From NCBI GenBank assembly GCA_037953745.1, contig JBAKBP010003202.1:1-64000 (forward strand): a stretch of 64,000 bases of DNA, read 5' to 3'. The DNA is from Lithodes maja (lineage: Eukaryota; Arthropoda; Malacostraca; Decapoda; Lithodidae). The notes under the pieces were generated by a model. That model ran no database searches. It saw nothing but the letters and a program-made list of their open reading frames with translations, and was not told the origin of the DNA. This document shows positions 20,948-31,383 of the stretch, in pieces (position 1 is the stretch's first letter; every line of letters starts with the position of its first letter). Position numbers and translations under genes: made by a program.

Positions 20948-21412
20948 CTTAAGGAATATACGAAAAGATATATGTGACAAGAACCCTGAAAAGGATAGAA
21001 CAAGATGATTTTGTCCCGTTTCCAGGAAGGCATAGAAATGGAACAGCTTGACTGTTTGGCTTGATGGATAAATGAAGAAAATTGAAAGGAAGGAAGAATG
21101 GAAATTGGAAAGAAAGTATGATTGGTGGGGAGGAATGAGGGAAATATAAAGTAAGGCATTCAGAGGAGGTTCTTAGTTTGCTCCCTAGACCCCAACAAGG
21201 TTAAAAGAAAATATATTTTTCGGTAGAAAAATATCCCGGCCAAAGGCCGGTTCCTTCTAAAGAGAGAGAGAGAAAGAGAGAGAATTATGAGACATATATG
21301 GGACAAAGGAAAGAATAGTGAGATATGATATGGGAGGGAAAGTTTATGTGATGGATGTGTGAATGGGTGAGGCAAGACTAAGAGAGAGAGAGAGAGAGAA
21401 GGGACGAATGGA
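20948..21412. other. Non-coding stretch with GA repeats
   Basis: I see no gene. Short (GA)n runs lie near 21260-21282 and 21381-21399. The rest is AG-rich and leads into the minisatellite. Confidence 0.6.
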
Positions 21413-21419
21413 GGAAAGA

Positions 21420-22190
21420 AGGAAGAAGGGAGGGAAGTAGAAAGGACAGGAAAAGATCTTATGAGAGAAGGAAATACGAGGAAAGGGAGGAAGGAAGGGA
21501 AGTAGGATAAAGAAGGAAGGGAAGTAGGATAAAGAAGGAAGGGAAGTAGGATAAGGAAGGAAGGGAAGTAGGATAAGGAAGGAAGGAAGGGAAGTAGGAT
21601 AAGGTAGGAAGGTAAGTTGGATTAGGAAGGAAGGAAAGTAAGTAGGATAAGGAAGGAAGGGAAGTAGATTAAGGAAGGAAGGAAAGTAGGGTAAGGAAGG
21701 AAGGGAAGTAGATTAAGGAAGGAAGGGAAGTAGGGTAAGGAAGGAAACGAAGTAGGATAAGGAAGGAAGGGAAATAGAATAAGGAAGGAATTAAAGGAAG
21801 TAGGATAAAGAAGGAAGGGAAGTAGAATAAGGAAGGAAGGGAAGTAGAATAAGGAAGGAAGGGAAGTAGGATAAGGAAGGAAGGGAAGTAGAATAAGGAA
21901 GGAAGGGAAGTAGAATAAGGAAGGAAGGGAAGTAGAATAAGGAAGGAAGGGAAGTAGAAGGAAGGAAGAGAGAGGAGGAAGTAGGGTAAGGAAGGAAGGG
22001 AAGTAGGAATAAGGAAGGAAGGGAAGTAGAGATAAGGAAGGAAGGGAAGTAGGGTAAGGAAGGAAGGAATAGGATAAGGAAGGAAGGAAGTAGAATAAGG
22101 AAGGAAGGGAAGTAGGGTAAGGAAGGAAGGGAGAAGTAGAATAAGGAAGGAAGGGAAGTAGGATAAGGAAGGGAAGGAAGAAGGATAAGG
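21420..22190. repeat. 22-bp purine minisatellite
   Basis: There are about thirty imperfect copies of a 22-bp unit, GGAAGGAAGGGAAGTAGAAT plus AA, with frequent variants (GGATAA, GGGTAA) and a few shortened units. The plus strand is almost pure purine. The 138-codon frame on the minus strand (Leu/Pro/Ser/Phe repeats) is a by-product of the repeat. Confidence 0.9.
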
Positions 22191-22206
22191 CTTCCTGTAG
22201 TTAGCA

Positions 22207-22420
22207 TTGGTTTGGAGACAGAGTTGTAGATATGTACAATGGATTGCCTAGAACAGTGATCAGCTCAGGAACGGTAGACAATTTCAAACATAAACTGGAT
22301 AGTCATATAATGATAAGGGTTGGGTGTGAATAGGATCTGCTTCATGTGAGCCGGTCGACCTTATGCAGTTTCCGTGTTCTTTTGTTTGTGACTGTTCCAT
22401 GATTACAACTAATTTATAAA
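22207..22420 (+). pseudogene. CR1-like 3' end fragment
   Basis: The plus-strand reading DRVVDMYNGLPRTVIS, then GTVDNFKHKLDSHI, matches the C-terminus of CR1-type ORF2 (compare NRVVNLWNGLP and TVDSFKLRLDKYL in copy 2). About 100 bases of 3' UTR-like sequence follow. Only the last ~40 codons survive, and the minisatellite cuts off the rest. Confidence 0.7.
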
Positions 22421-22526
22421 CGGCATAATACCTAACGTCACCCAGAATAATATACGACAATAAATAATAGTACCAAACGGGTCAAGCCTTTCAGCATACG
22501 ATGACACCTCTCTCCATTTTCTATAG

Positions 22527-22647
22527 CTATCATTAGACGACTTTTCTCAGTCTGTGCAGACATTATGGGAGTTAGAGAGTTACCTTAGTCTTACCTCTTC
22601 GATTCCCATAGGGCCTCCCGAAGTTGAGGAAATTCGTCTAATGATAG
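22527..22647. repeat. Inverted repeat with 14-bp perfect arms
   Basis: CTATCATTAGACGA (22527-22540) is repeated in inverse at 22634-22647. Similarity extends about 10 bases further inward. It could be a small foldback element. There is no coding. Confidence 0.6.
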
Positions 22648-22734
22648 TCAGATTTAAGTGAAGGTGGTGTCACAATGCTAAACGGGTCTAGAAAATAGTG
22701 TAATACAGAGAGGGGTACTGTACACATTGGGCCC

Positions 22735-22757
22735 TTTTTTTTTTTCTTTTTTTTTTT

Positions 22758-22802
<45 letters not shown>

Positions 22803-24236
22803 GACAATGAACGGAGGAAGGAAAAACACAGATAAAAACAAAAAGGTCCATGTGCCTAAAGGCATTCTCCATTCATAAAATGTTTGTAACAACTGGATTT
22901 AAACATTTGTAGATTGTAAGTTTGTGGAAAGCAATTCGAGGGAAGTGAATTCCAAAGAGTAGTAGCTCTGGGATAAATGAATTCTGATAAGCAGAAGTTC
23001 TGCATTGTGGAGGAGAAAGTGTAAATTCATGGCGCTCTCAGCTGCCCTAGTTCTACGGGGAAAGATGTGGAGAGGCGGCACAATTGAAGCAAGTTCCTCG
23101 GAACAATTGCTGTGAAAATATCTGTAGAATAATGCAAGGATGCAACGTTTCTTCGTATGGATAATGTAGGAAGGTCCTGTGTGATTGCAGGGTTATTGAT
23201 TAATCTAATAGCTTTATTTTGAATTTTGTCCAACTGCCTCAATGCAACCACTCCACTTCCACCCCACAGAGGTGAACAGTAATCCATCTGAGAACGCACA
23301 TGACTTTTATATATCACGGCCAACTGCTCGTCAGTGAAGAATTCTCGAACTCTGTACAGGAGTCCCAGTTTTTTAGAGGCATTCTTAGCAATGCTTCTAA
23401 CATAATGTGTCCAGCTCAAGTTAGTAGTTAATGTTACACCGAGAATGTCAATACTAGGGGAAGTGGGAATATTTACATCATTAAAAAATATATGGGAGTC
23501 AGTGAGATTCTGTCGGTTAGAAAATTGAATGTACTTGGTTTTCTGTGCATTAAGGAAACTAGATTCTTTTGTCCCCATCCATTAATTCTAGAAAGGTCCT
23601 GGTTCAGAGAAATTGCAGTGTTTATTTTTTGAATTTATAAGATCGGGTTGGGTGAAAGAATTGGTAAATGTGAAGGAACTGTGGAGTGTTGAGTCATCTG
23701 CGTAGGAATGTATTGGATTATGAGTGGTAGATATGAGATCATTGATATGAATGAGGAACAGAATTGGGGCCAAAACTGATCCTGGGAACACCAGCATTTA
23801 TTGAGTGAAATTGAGAATAAAGGCCATCTACCATTACACATATTTTTCTGTTATGAAGATAAGAAGAAATTAGTGGAACTAATGATGCAAGGCCGTAGTG
23901 TGACATCTTCGACAATAAGGATTGATGCCAGACTCTATCAAATGCCTTTGATATATCCAGTGCTATTGTATGTGTTTCACCATGTTGGTCTGTAGCTTGG
24001 TTGATTTGATGCGTAAGAAGGCAAAGCATGTCTGCAGTTGATCGACATCGTCTAAAACCATATTGCCTATCACTGATTAGATTCTCAAGATGCTTAATTA
24101 TGTGATTATTTAATATAATTTCAAAGACTTTACCAAGAGTGGAAGTTATAGCTATTGGTCTGTAGTTTGATGGATCTGAAGAGGCACCTTTTTTAGGAAC
24201 TGGATGGATGTTTGCTTCTTTCCAGGGTAATGTAGT
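22735..24236 (-). mobile_element. Poly(A)-tailed LINE fragment (jockey-group-like)
   Basis: A minus-strand LINE piece whose 3' end is the poly-T tract at 22735-22798 (poly-A in sense). About 230 bases of 3' UTR follow, then the RT and C-terminal region. The 5' end stops near 24236, where older CR1-type sequence begins. The right flank (ACTGCACACAATG) and left flank (ACTGTACACATTG) resemble each other and might be a decayed target duplication, but this is not certain. Confidence 0.7.
23027..24236 (-). pseudogene. Reverse transcriptase of the jockey-group-like LINE, broken
   Basis: The first frame (to 23739) holds WKEANIHPVPKKG, NYRPIAITSTLGKVFE, RQYGFRRCRSTADML and ALDISKAFDRVWH. After a frameshift near 23790 the catalytic segment follows: GSVLAPILFLIHINDL and SYADDSTLH. 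A further break near 23590 leads to the last frame, with QKTKYIQFSN, LGVTLTTNLSWTHYV, RSQMDYCSPLWGG and LDKIQNKAIRLI, ending near 23027. YADD is present, but the frame changes make the copy dead. Clade is uncertain; the YGFRxxRSTxD and ISKAFDRVWH signatures fit jockey-group or related arthropod LINEs. The endonuclease is absent, since the copy is 5' truncated. Confidence 0.8.
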
Positions 24237-24440
24237 ATGGTGACCAGAACTGCACACAATGTTTCAAGATGGGGATGAACAAGTGAGTTGTACAGAGTAA
24301 GTATGACTTGCTTGGTCTTATTTGAAGTCAAACGTTTTAACAATGAATCCCAACAACATATACTAAATTTGTAAATTGCTTCTGTACACTGTTTACTCGG
24401 CTGTAGGCTAGATATTATAACTCCCAGATCCTGTTTTTAC
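24237..24440 (-). pseudogene. CR1-like fragment (RT thumb region)
   Basis: A minus-strand segment reads KQVILTLYNSLVHPHLE preceded by SKQCTEAIYKF. This fits the CR1 pattern SQQCSEIVKKAN...VILTLYNSLVRPLLE. It is a short relic with stops and frame changes, adjoining the truncated 5' end of the LINE at 22735-24236. Confidence 0.65.
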
Positions 24441-24471
24441 CTGAATTTGAAAGTACAGTATATATATATAT

Positions 24472-24511
24472 CAGTGACAGTTTCGACATTCCTTATGTCA
24501 TCATCAGACCT
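24472..24511 (-). ncRNA. Hammerhead-like core (weak candidate)
   Basis: The minus strand reads CTGATGA, then T, then GACAT-AAGGA-ATGTC as a 5-bp hairpin, then GAAAC and TGTC. This resembles the conserved core of a type I hammerhead (CUGANGA, stem II, GAAA, short stem III, UH). There is an extra base before stem II, and the stem I pairing (AGGT with ACTG) is weak. It may be a decayed ribozyme of a Penelope-like or similar element, or chance. Confidence 0.25.
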
Positions 24512-26104
24512 AAAAAGAATTATAAAAATTATGTTATAAAGAATTTAGTTAATTGCTAAGATATTACTTTTATGTAATTAGGCATAACATACAAACGTAA
24601 TTTAAACCAGATTAAAATTAAAAATACACCCTAAAATAAAGTACTTACTGTAGATATACCTATTACCCTATGGTATAATTGTGACTAACACAATTCCTTA
24701 GGTGATATTAGTATCATATAGCTTACCAGTTAAAAACACAAGAGGTTGGTGGAGGTATCGTGCGTACCTAGAGAAGGCTTTAAATGCACTGTGTGTAATG
24801 ACTCGGCAATGAATCACCTGAACAAGTGAACAATATTGACAAATAATGTTTATTTATTGGGTGACCTAACGTTTCACAATTATTGTCTCGTATTGCTGAG
24901 AAGGATGGCTTTGAGACCGGGATTATATCAAAATATGTCATCTGAATAACATAGGTTCTTCTTAACCTGCATAAAATCGTCTCATTTTAGCCAGAATCAA
25001 AGAACAAAAAGGCGTCATCGTGCTGAAGGGGTTAAGCTACACAAATTCGTCATATGGTAACCAGAATCAAATGAAGATCAGTGTCCAACTACTGAAATGG
25101 TTATCTTACAATACCAATTAGCCAAATTCTAATTACACCTAACGCCATCTGGATCCCGTGGCGGAACAAGTAGAAGGGTACAAACAAAGACATTTTGGAG
25201 ATTACGATCTACCGTAGGTGGCAGTTTCATCATTGTTTGTCTTGCAATTAACACTGCAGGCAATTATTTTTTGAGAATATGATTATTCATTCATCTTTCT
25301 TCACTCCTTCTATGACGATCCTCTCAATCAATATTTGATCAAAGTAAAGGAATAATGATTTATTTTCAACATTCATACAACGGTACGAAACCTCTACATT
25401 TTGTTTACATACAAATGCGGCAACGCCGACAAGAGCTATGAACTGCATAATGTTTATATTGCTTAACAGAAGCAGCCTTAACATAAAGTTTGTTAGTGTT
25501 ATCGTGGTCGTGCAGCGATCTATGGCTATTTTTGTACTTCTGCATATCAATGTTTAGTATAGTAAACCCAGTATTATATTAAAATTCGTTTGTGAAGTGC
25601 TCTGTATCGACGAAATTATGATTGCATGAAAAGAATAATAGATTCGTATTATGTAATGTCAATAAAATCCCGGACATTTACATTTTTGTGGAATGTTAAA
25701 TGCGAAATATTTACACTGTCGAAATCAACATGTTCTTTTTCTTCTTTTGTCTTTGATGGGTTGTTGGAATAAGGCTAATTGGGGTAATATGCATACTTAG
25801 GCTGGGGTCACACGAGGGCTTGTATCCGATTCTATGCTCGGAGTCGTTGTAGCCGTTTACAAATATATTAGAAAAGGCACTTACTCAGCCAATATTACTT
25901 TTATGTTCACTTTATTCTAAAGTGTGTACCTTAGAAGCAAGAAAGGGCATCATAAAACATAAATACATTGCCTAAATACTAAACAAATAGACTAGAATAT
26001 TATTGCAGATATACAGCTCGGACACAGATTATCGGGTACAGGTGCCCGTATGATGCCGGCTATATATTCTTATTTCTATATTCATTACGGAATCAGTTAC
26101 AAAC
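24512..26104. other. Non-coding AT-rich stretch
   Basis: I see no gene. The longest frame (25287-25550, minus, 87 codons) matches no family I know. GGCTGGGGTCACACGAGG near 25800 looks like a transposon end, but I could not find its partner. Confidence 0.5.
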
Positions 26105-26444
26105 ACCTATACTTAAGCGTTTCTGAATAATTGACTTACGTGTCCATCTTTACATAAACGTTTCAGAATAATTGACGTACATGTCCATCTTTATATAAAC
26201 GTTTGATAATTATTGATCTACATGTTCATCTGTCTATGAACGATTGAGAATAATTGATAAACATGTCCATCTGTCTATAAATGTTTGGGATTAATTGATA
26301 AACTTGTCCATCTGTCTATAAATGTTTGGGATTAATTGACAAACTTTTTCATCTGTCTATAAATGTTTGAGAATAATTTACCTATAAACCTATAATTGTT
26401 TATACACGTTTGTGAATAACTGACCTACATGTCCATCAGTGTAG
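26105..26444. repeat. 41-bp minisatellite
   Basis: About eight imperfect copies of a 41-bp unit built around ATAAATGTTTG, then AATTGATAAAC, then TGTCCATCTGTCT. The two copies near 26278-26360 are closest to each other. The unit carries no reading frame of note. Confidence 0.8.
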
Positions 26445-26889
26445 TAGAAAAGACAATAATAGAAGGGGTGTTTTACTATACGTTAAAGAAAGTCTTTGTC
26501 CTGTACTTGCCTCCAAACAGACAATAAATCATATTGATGGAATTTAACCTTGGGATCAATTTACCGGCCCCAAGCCCAACCTTCAACTATTGACTCGGAA
26601 TTATACAAGCACAGTAGAGATAAGTTATAATAAAAATGCGGTAATTCTTGGTTATATCAATTTGCCAATGCTTAAATGAAGCAAATCCATAACACTCAGG
26701 ACAAGATCCATATACAAATTTACTGGAAGTTTGCTATACAGTATCACTTTTTCAACTCCCCCACGCTTGGCACCAATATTTGTTATCGCATCCTGCCAAC
26801 GAAAGATGATTTATATTAGTAAACCAAGTCAAGGTAGGCGATACATTTAGTTGAAGCGATCACCGTTCAACATTAACATCGATAACGTC
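26445..26889 (+). pseudogene. Old CR1-like endonuclease, left part (split by element B)
   Basis: A plus-strand reading such as NRRGVLLYVKESLCPVL corresponds to the CR1 endonuclease block NRNGGGVLLYIKESLNPTL of copy 2. Further on, a segment reading SDHRST lies just before the LTR. Many stops and shifts mark it as old. Its continuation is at 35282, after element B. Confidence 0.7.
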
Positions 26890-28656
26890 TGTTACGACCG
26901 GCACTACGAAATAAACAAGGGCACTTAAGAATGGACTAGATGATAGGCTATATCTGCAACAACGGAACGGTAATTCCAAACCCTCGAACTATTACGCCGG
27001 TGAACAAAACACTTAAAACCCTCCAGAGTTAATCTACTGGATAACGGGGTATCAATTAACTGGGTTTTAGTGAACTTCTACAAAGGCTTACCGATGACGG
27101 CAAAGCCTACTCACAACAGGAGTACTTTACGTTAATAAAATACTCTTAAGTAATTAATAACAATGCTTGAATAAACTATAACAAGATTTAATAAAGGAGT
27201 ATATGCTTACGTTAACTTTAGTGTGAGTCTGTACTCAACACTAAACTCTACAATGCTCTATGAAAACACTGGAAGTCTAGTCCTACAGGAATCAGATAAA
27301 GAATCTTCTGAAAACGTCTGATGCTCTAAGATGCTCGTTAATATAGAACAGAAATAATGCAGGGGCAGGACACCAAAGCGTGTATCTTAAATACACCAAA
27401 AAGTAGGATACATATATATAACAAGGGAGTGCAACAACTCTGTGACAGCACTAATAATCGCCACTCAAAACAGTACTTCCTTAGCCAACGTAACAGCCAA
27501 ACTGGGTTGTGCACTATGCATCAACCTAGGCTAAAATAAGGCGTGAATAATTCCTAAAGCATACACAATTAAAGTTAATAAACACAATGCTGTCTTTCTC
27601 ACTAATAAAGTCTAGCAGTGGCATAAAAGGTACTAGGAAACTAGGCAGAGCGCAAGCATGCTCGTAGCCTACTGTCTCCCCTTGAACAGATTTCCCTTAT
27701 GTTACGTTAAGTGACTTGGAGGCTCTCTTGGTAAGTTCAGATCTCAAGTATCTGGTCTTACCCTGGCGCTCCACAAAGGTCAACACAATGAGGTAGCAAG
27801 TATACAGGTAAGTGTAGGCAAAAGCCCTTCACCTGTATACTGCTACACTCGCAAAGGAAAATATGCGCAAGGGTTACAGGCTACCTAGCTTCGTCGATGT
27901 TGTACAGGCTCTGACTTGCCACATACATAACTCAGAAAATGACCAAAGATACCTTCCACTGTCTAGCATTAAATAATGGGAAAGAACAGCTCAATAATTA
28001 GAAGCACCCCCAACACTAGGCTACCATATGACTATGACTCTAATAATCCCTAAAGCTAGTGCAAACATATATGGAGAACTGGTGCTGGTAATACGACTGA
28101 CCGACTATGGAAGTCGTATGCAGAACCAGAAGGGATAAGTAATTGAATAAAGATGAGAAGAATAAAAAAGAAGAAGTTCAGAGAGAGAAATAGTAGTATA
28201 GGGGGTTATAGGGGGGGACAGATTGCAAAGGACATGTAGGACCAAGCACGCTATGCCAAGCCCCCCAGCATTAACAAAGGCAGCAGCACCCAATCACAGA
28301 CGACTACATCATGAGGAGCAGGCGTCATATTACACGGAAGGCCCGCCGGCCAATCACGAGCATGGGAAACTCCTCCGAGCGAGGGAGGCGCACGTACATA
28401 CAGACGCACATAATACCACCTCACTGCTCGCTCTCTTTCTCCTTAAAACTTCACACACCATATCTTATATTCTATCAATGATATAAAATACTTCCAAGTG
28501 TCACAGACAAGAATAAAGATCACCACTGATATGTCTGTGACAACATGAACTCTATGAAAGAAAGAACATCGTTCTACGATTATTGTAGCCCATTTCACTG
28601 CCCTGGCGAGCGCTAGCGAGTTACGAGTGCATTCTGGCAAGCTGGCCAGCGTAACA
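26890..28656 (-). repeat. 3' LTR of element B
   Basis: This 1767-bp LTR matches 33003-35277 except for the 479-bp MITE, a ~27-bp indel near 34855 and scattered substitutions. It starts TGTTACGACCGGCACT, similar to TGTTACGACCTGGCACT of element A, so the two LTR families share ancestry. Confidence 0.92.
27730..27845 (-). promoter_or_regulatory. Paired hairpins in 3' LTR of B
   Basis: Hairpin one (27730-27762) has GGTAAG with CTTACC, a mismatch, TCAGAT with ATCTGG and a 7-base loop. This is the same 6-1-6-7-6-1-6 layout as in element A. Hairpin two (27794-27845) pairs TAGCA with TGCTA and GTATACAGGT with ACCTGTATAC around the same GGC-AAAA-GCC apex. The stems differ from those of A but remain paired. 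Confidence 0.6.
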
Positions 28657-28667
28657 CCCCGCCCAAG
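28657..28667 (-). promoter_or_regulatory. Polypurine tract of element B
   Basis: The sense strand reads CTTGGGCGGGG next to the 3' LTR, matching the tract of element A in position and near sequence. Confidence 0.7.
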
Positions 28668-29012
28668 ATGTGGGACGTTTCAGCCTCAGGTGAACTCCAC
28701 ATCTGACCAGACAGAATGCCCACCAACCCCGCATCACCCAGCTACTCTCCCAAGTTGTGAAAACAAGGCACGATTACAAACATAAAACACTGCATTATAA
28801 ACAAAAATCTGCACAACACTTCCCCAAAATAATAGCATCATAATAATTATATCACACTCAACGAGCAAGCTTCACCAAGCCTAGCCTACTAAGACAACAA
28901 CTCAGAGTGTCTTAGATTCTTGCTGTGATATACTGCACTTATATACTATCAAAAAGAAAGAGTTTTATGTGAGGTTTTTATATTTTTTAATAGTGTTTTT
29001 GGCGGCGTTGCA
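28668..29012 (-). other. 3' non-coding region of element B
   Basis: No protein is recognised. As in element A, integrase is absent. The part near 28935-29012 is similar to 6195-6290 of A. Confidence 0.6.
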
Positions 29013-31346
29013 CTACAGGGGCAAGCCTAATTTTTCTCCACTCTCAAACAAACACTGACGGAACGGCGAGGGTTCTCCTTGCAACATACCCTCCCGTGAC
29101 AAACAATCAGCCAAAACATTATCAGTGCCCTTAACATGCCACACATCCAACTTGTGTTCCGGCAGCAAAACAACCCCTGACACTGATAAACTGCCCAGTT
29201 CATTACAAGACTGGCACTTCTCTTCGCTCTTTCTGGCAACGGGGCCTGCCAATAACCCTTCACTCTTTCCACCTTAGTGATAAACGAGGCAGCCCCGATG
29301 CGGTCTATGGGGTCGTCAACTCTGGGTAATGGATAGGCGTCTGTCAGGGATAATGCTTCCACACTCTTGCAATCAACACAAACACGGATCTTGCCACTTA
29401 ACTCAGGTTGCAAAGTTACTGGCAACGACCACTCACAATATCCCTTATCCCTCAGACCCTTTTCCAACATGTAGTCGAGCTCTACTTTTACGACAGGCTG
29501 TCGAGCAGGATTTATACGGTAGGGAGCCAATTTGAGCCTTGCACTGTCTCCAGCCTCCATGTCGGATTCTACCCCGTACATCAGGCCTGGAGAATCAACA
29601 AACATGCGGACGTACTGCCACAGCCTAGTAAACAACTTCTCTTGGCGCTTAGGAACAAGAGGTTGCAACTTATCTCGAAGAACAACATGCTCAGTGTCCT
29701 CCCACAACCCAGCCGGGACCATAGTTTCTACACTATAGTCTCCCTCCTTCTCCACCTTTGTCCCTAGAACCACCAGGTCATGAGAGGGACACTCTGTACC
29801 ACCTGTGCAGTCACTCCCATAGTTCATAATTGCTAAGGCTTCCCCGCCGATACCGTACATGCGCACCCCCGCATTCCTTGCGACTACATCTACCTGCGCA
29901 GCATCACCGCCTTCTGCGACACGGCCAGATACAGTCGTTCTATGGTAGGGCTGTTGCATTTTACTAGAGCAGCATAGGGAGGCTATGCGACGACTGGGCG
30001 CATCCACTCCACAGCCAACCTCACCAATCTGCTCAATGTCCTGATTCTGACCACCACCCTTAGCAGCCATGGGTCGACCCTGACCTGACAACCATGCCAA
30101 AGCCTCGTCGCCCACCTTGAACCACTGAAACAACGAGGCCAACGGTTTACTAACACTCAAGTGACCTGCCAGCGGAACATCGTGCACCGCATGAGTTGTG
30201 AGGCCTGGGTGCTCGGCACAAACAGTGGGGTATGAACCGAGCAGGTGCTGGAGCGCTGCACACTGCTGCTCAGGCAGGTGCTCAAGCGCTTCCACAGCCA
30301 CCTGACTGGTGTCCCCCACCCACTGCTCCGCCGAGACATGACAATCCCAACTCTCCTCCACCTGTGCCCCACTGCCCCCCTCTTCTTCTCCACCTTGGCC
30401 GCTGCAGACCAACACAGGGACAGTAGGCTGCTCAGGTGGTTGCCTCACAAACTCCTTTAACAGGTTCACATGACATGCTTCCCCGTCCTCGAGTTCAATA
30501 GCCCCGTTCCCACAACTCTCAAGACTAAGATCTTCTAGTTGTCCCTGGGAACTACTCTGTCGCGGAATGCCATCACGCCCTACCATGTCACTAGGGGGGA
30601 CAGGTTCTGGGGCCACTCCGGAGCTCATAATGGGTGCAAGTACCGAGTCACCAAGGAGTGTCGCTGGATCCAAACTCTCAACTCGACCAGCCTTGACGTT
30701 CTCCTTCCGACTCTTCCTCCGCTGGTCTAGAACTTGGTGACTAGGCTGTGACACCTGAGCGGACTGAGATCTCTCGAGCCCCTCTTGCCCCTCCCTACTC
30801 GTGTCGGCCGCCCTCTCGGCAACGACTAAGCGTGGAACCTCGGAACTGGGCACCGCAAAGTCATTGCTGAGAAGGAGGTCGACCCCCTCAACTGGCAATT
30901 TCTCCACCACACACACATCCAACTCCCGTGTCACACCGTCCACCTCAAGCTCTACTTTGACCAGCGGGTAAGACCGCGTAGCATTGATACCTTGAACCAC
31001 CACAACCCGAGCCGCGTTAATAGGCTTGCCAGTGAAATTCTGAATCAGTGTCTGGGAATCGCCCGTATCACGCAGCAACTCAAGCCTATGCTCCACACCA
31101 GCCCACCTCACAGTGCCGTGCCCCCTATGACCACAAAAAACATCACGGACGGGTGACGAGCCCTCCTGCTGCTTCTGCACCGGCGATGACTTCGCAACCG
31201 ACTGTTTACCCCGGGAAAACGTTGAAGACTTCAAAGAAATGCCGATGTTGCTCACTAGTGACACCACTGCTGTAGGCGGTGCGCTCGGACATGAGCGCGC
31301 AATATGCCCCTTCTCATGACACCTGAAACACTCCACTTCGCTCTTG
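29013..31346 (-). pseudogene. Element B CCHC knuckle, protease, linker, partial RT and RNase H tail
   Basis: The main frame runs 769 codons. It has the knuckle CFRCHEKGHIARSC and a retropepsin-like region with DTGDSQTL, where element A has DTGASQTL; the residue after DTG is usually A or S, so this protease may be weakened. A long linker collinear with that of A follows, then the RT N-part (LKLAPYRINPARQPVVKVE, EWSLPVTLQP, VKGYWQAPLPERAK). There the frame breaks near 29250. The next frame (29013-29252) jumps to the end of RNase H (KLDVWHVKGTDNVLADCLSRE). The missing section spans the RT palm with its catalytic Asp residues and most of RNase H. The deletion edges differ from those in A. Confidence 0.87.
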
Positions 31347-31383
31347 GACTTCCTCTGAGGTGAGGAAGGGCCCTGGCCTTTCT

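Noticed and set aside
21791..22207. A 138-codon Leu/Pro/Ser repeat protein, or a CRISPR-like array
   Set aside because: The 22-bp units are contiguous with no spacers, so this is a minisatellite. The frame is a by-product.
25287..25550. An 87-codon frame on the minus strand that might be a membrane protein
   Set aside because: It stands alone in AT-rich DNA without similarity, repeats or context. Chance is likely.
27357..27539. A 60-codon frame repeated at 33952-34134
   Set aside because: It lies inside the two LTRs of B and is repeated for that reason only.
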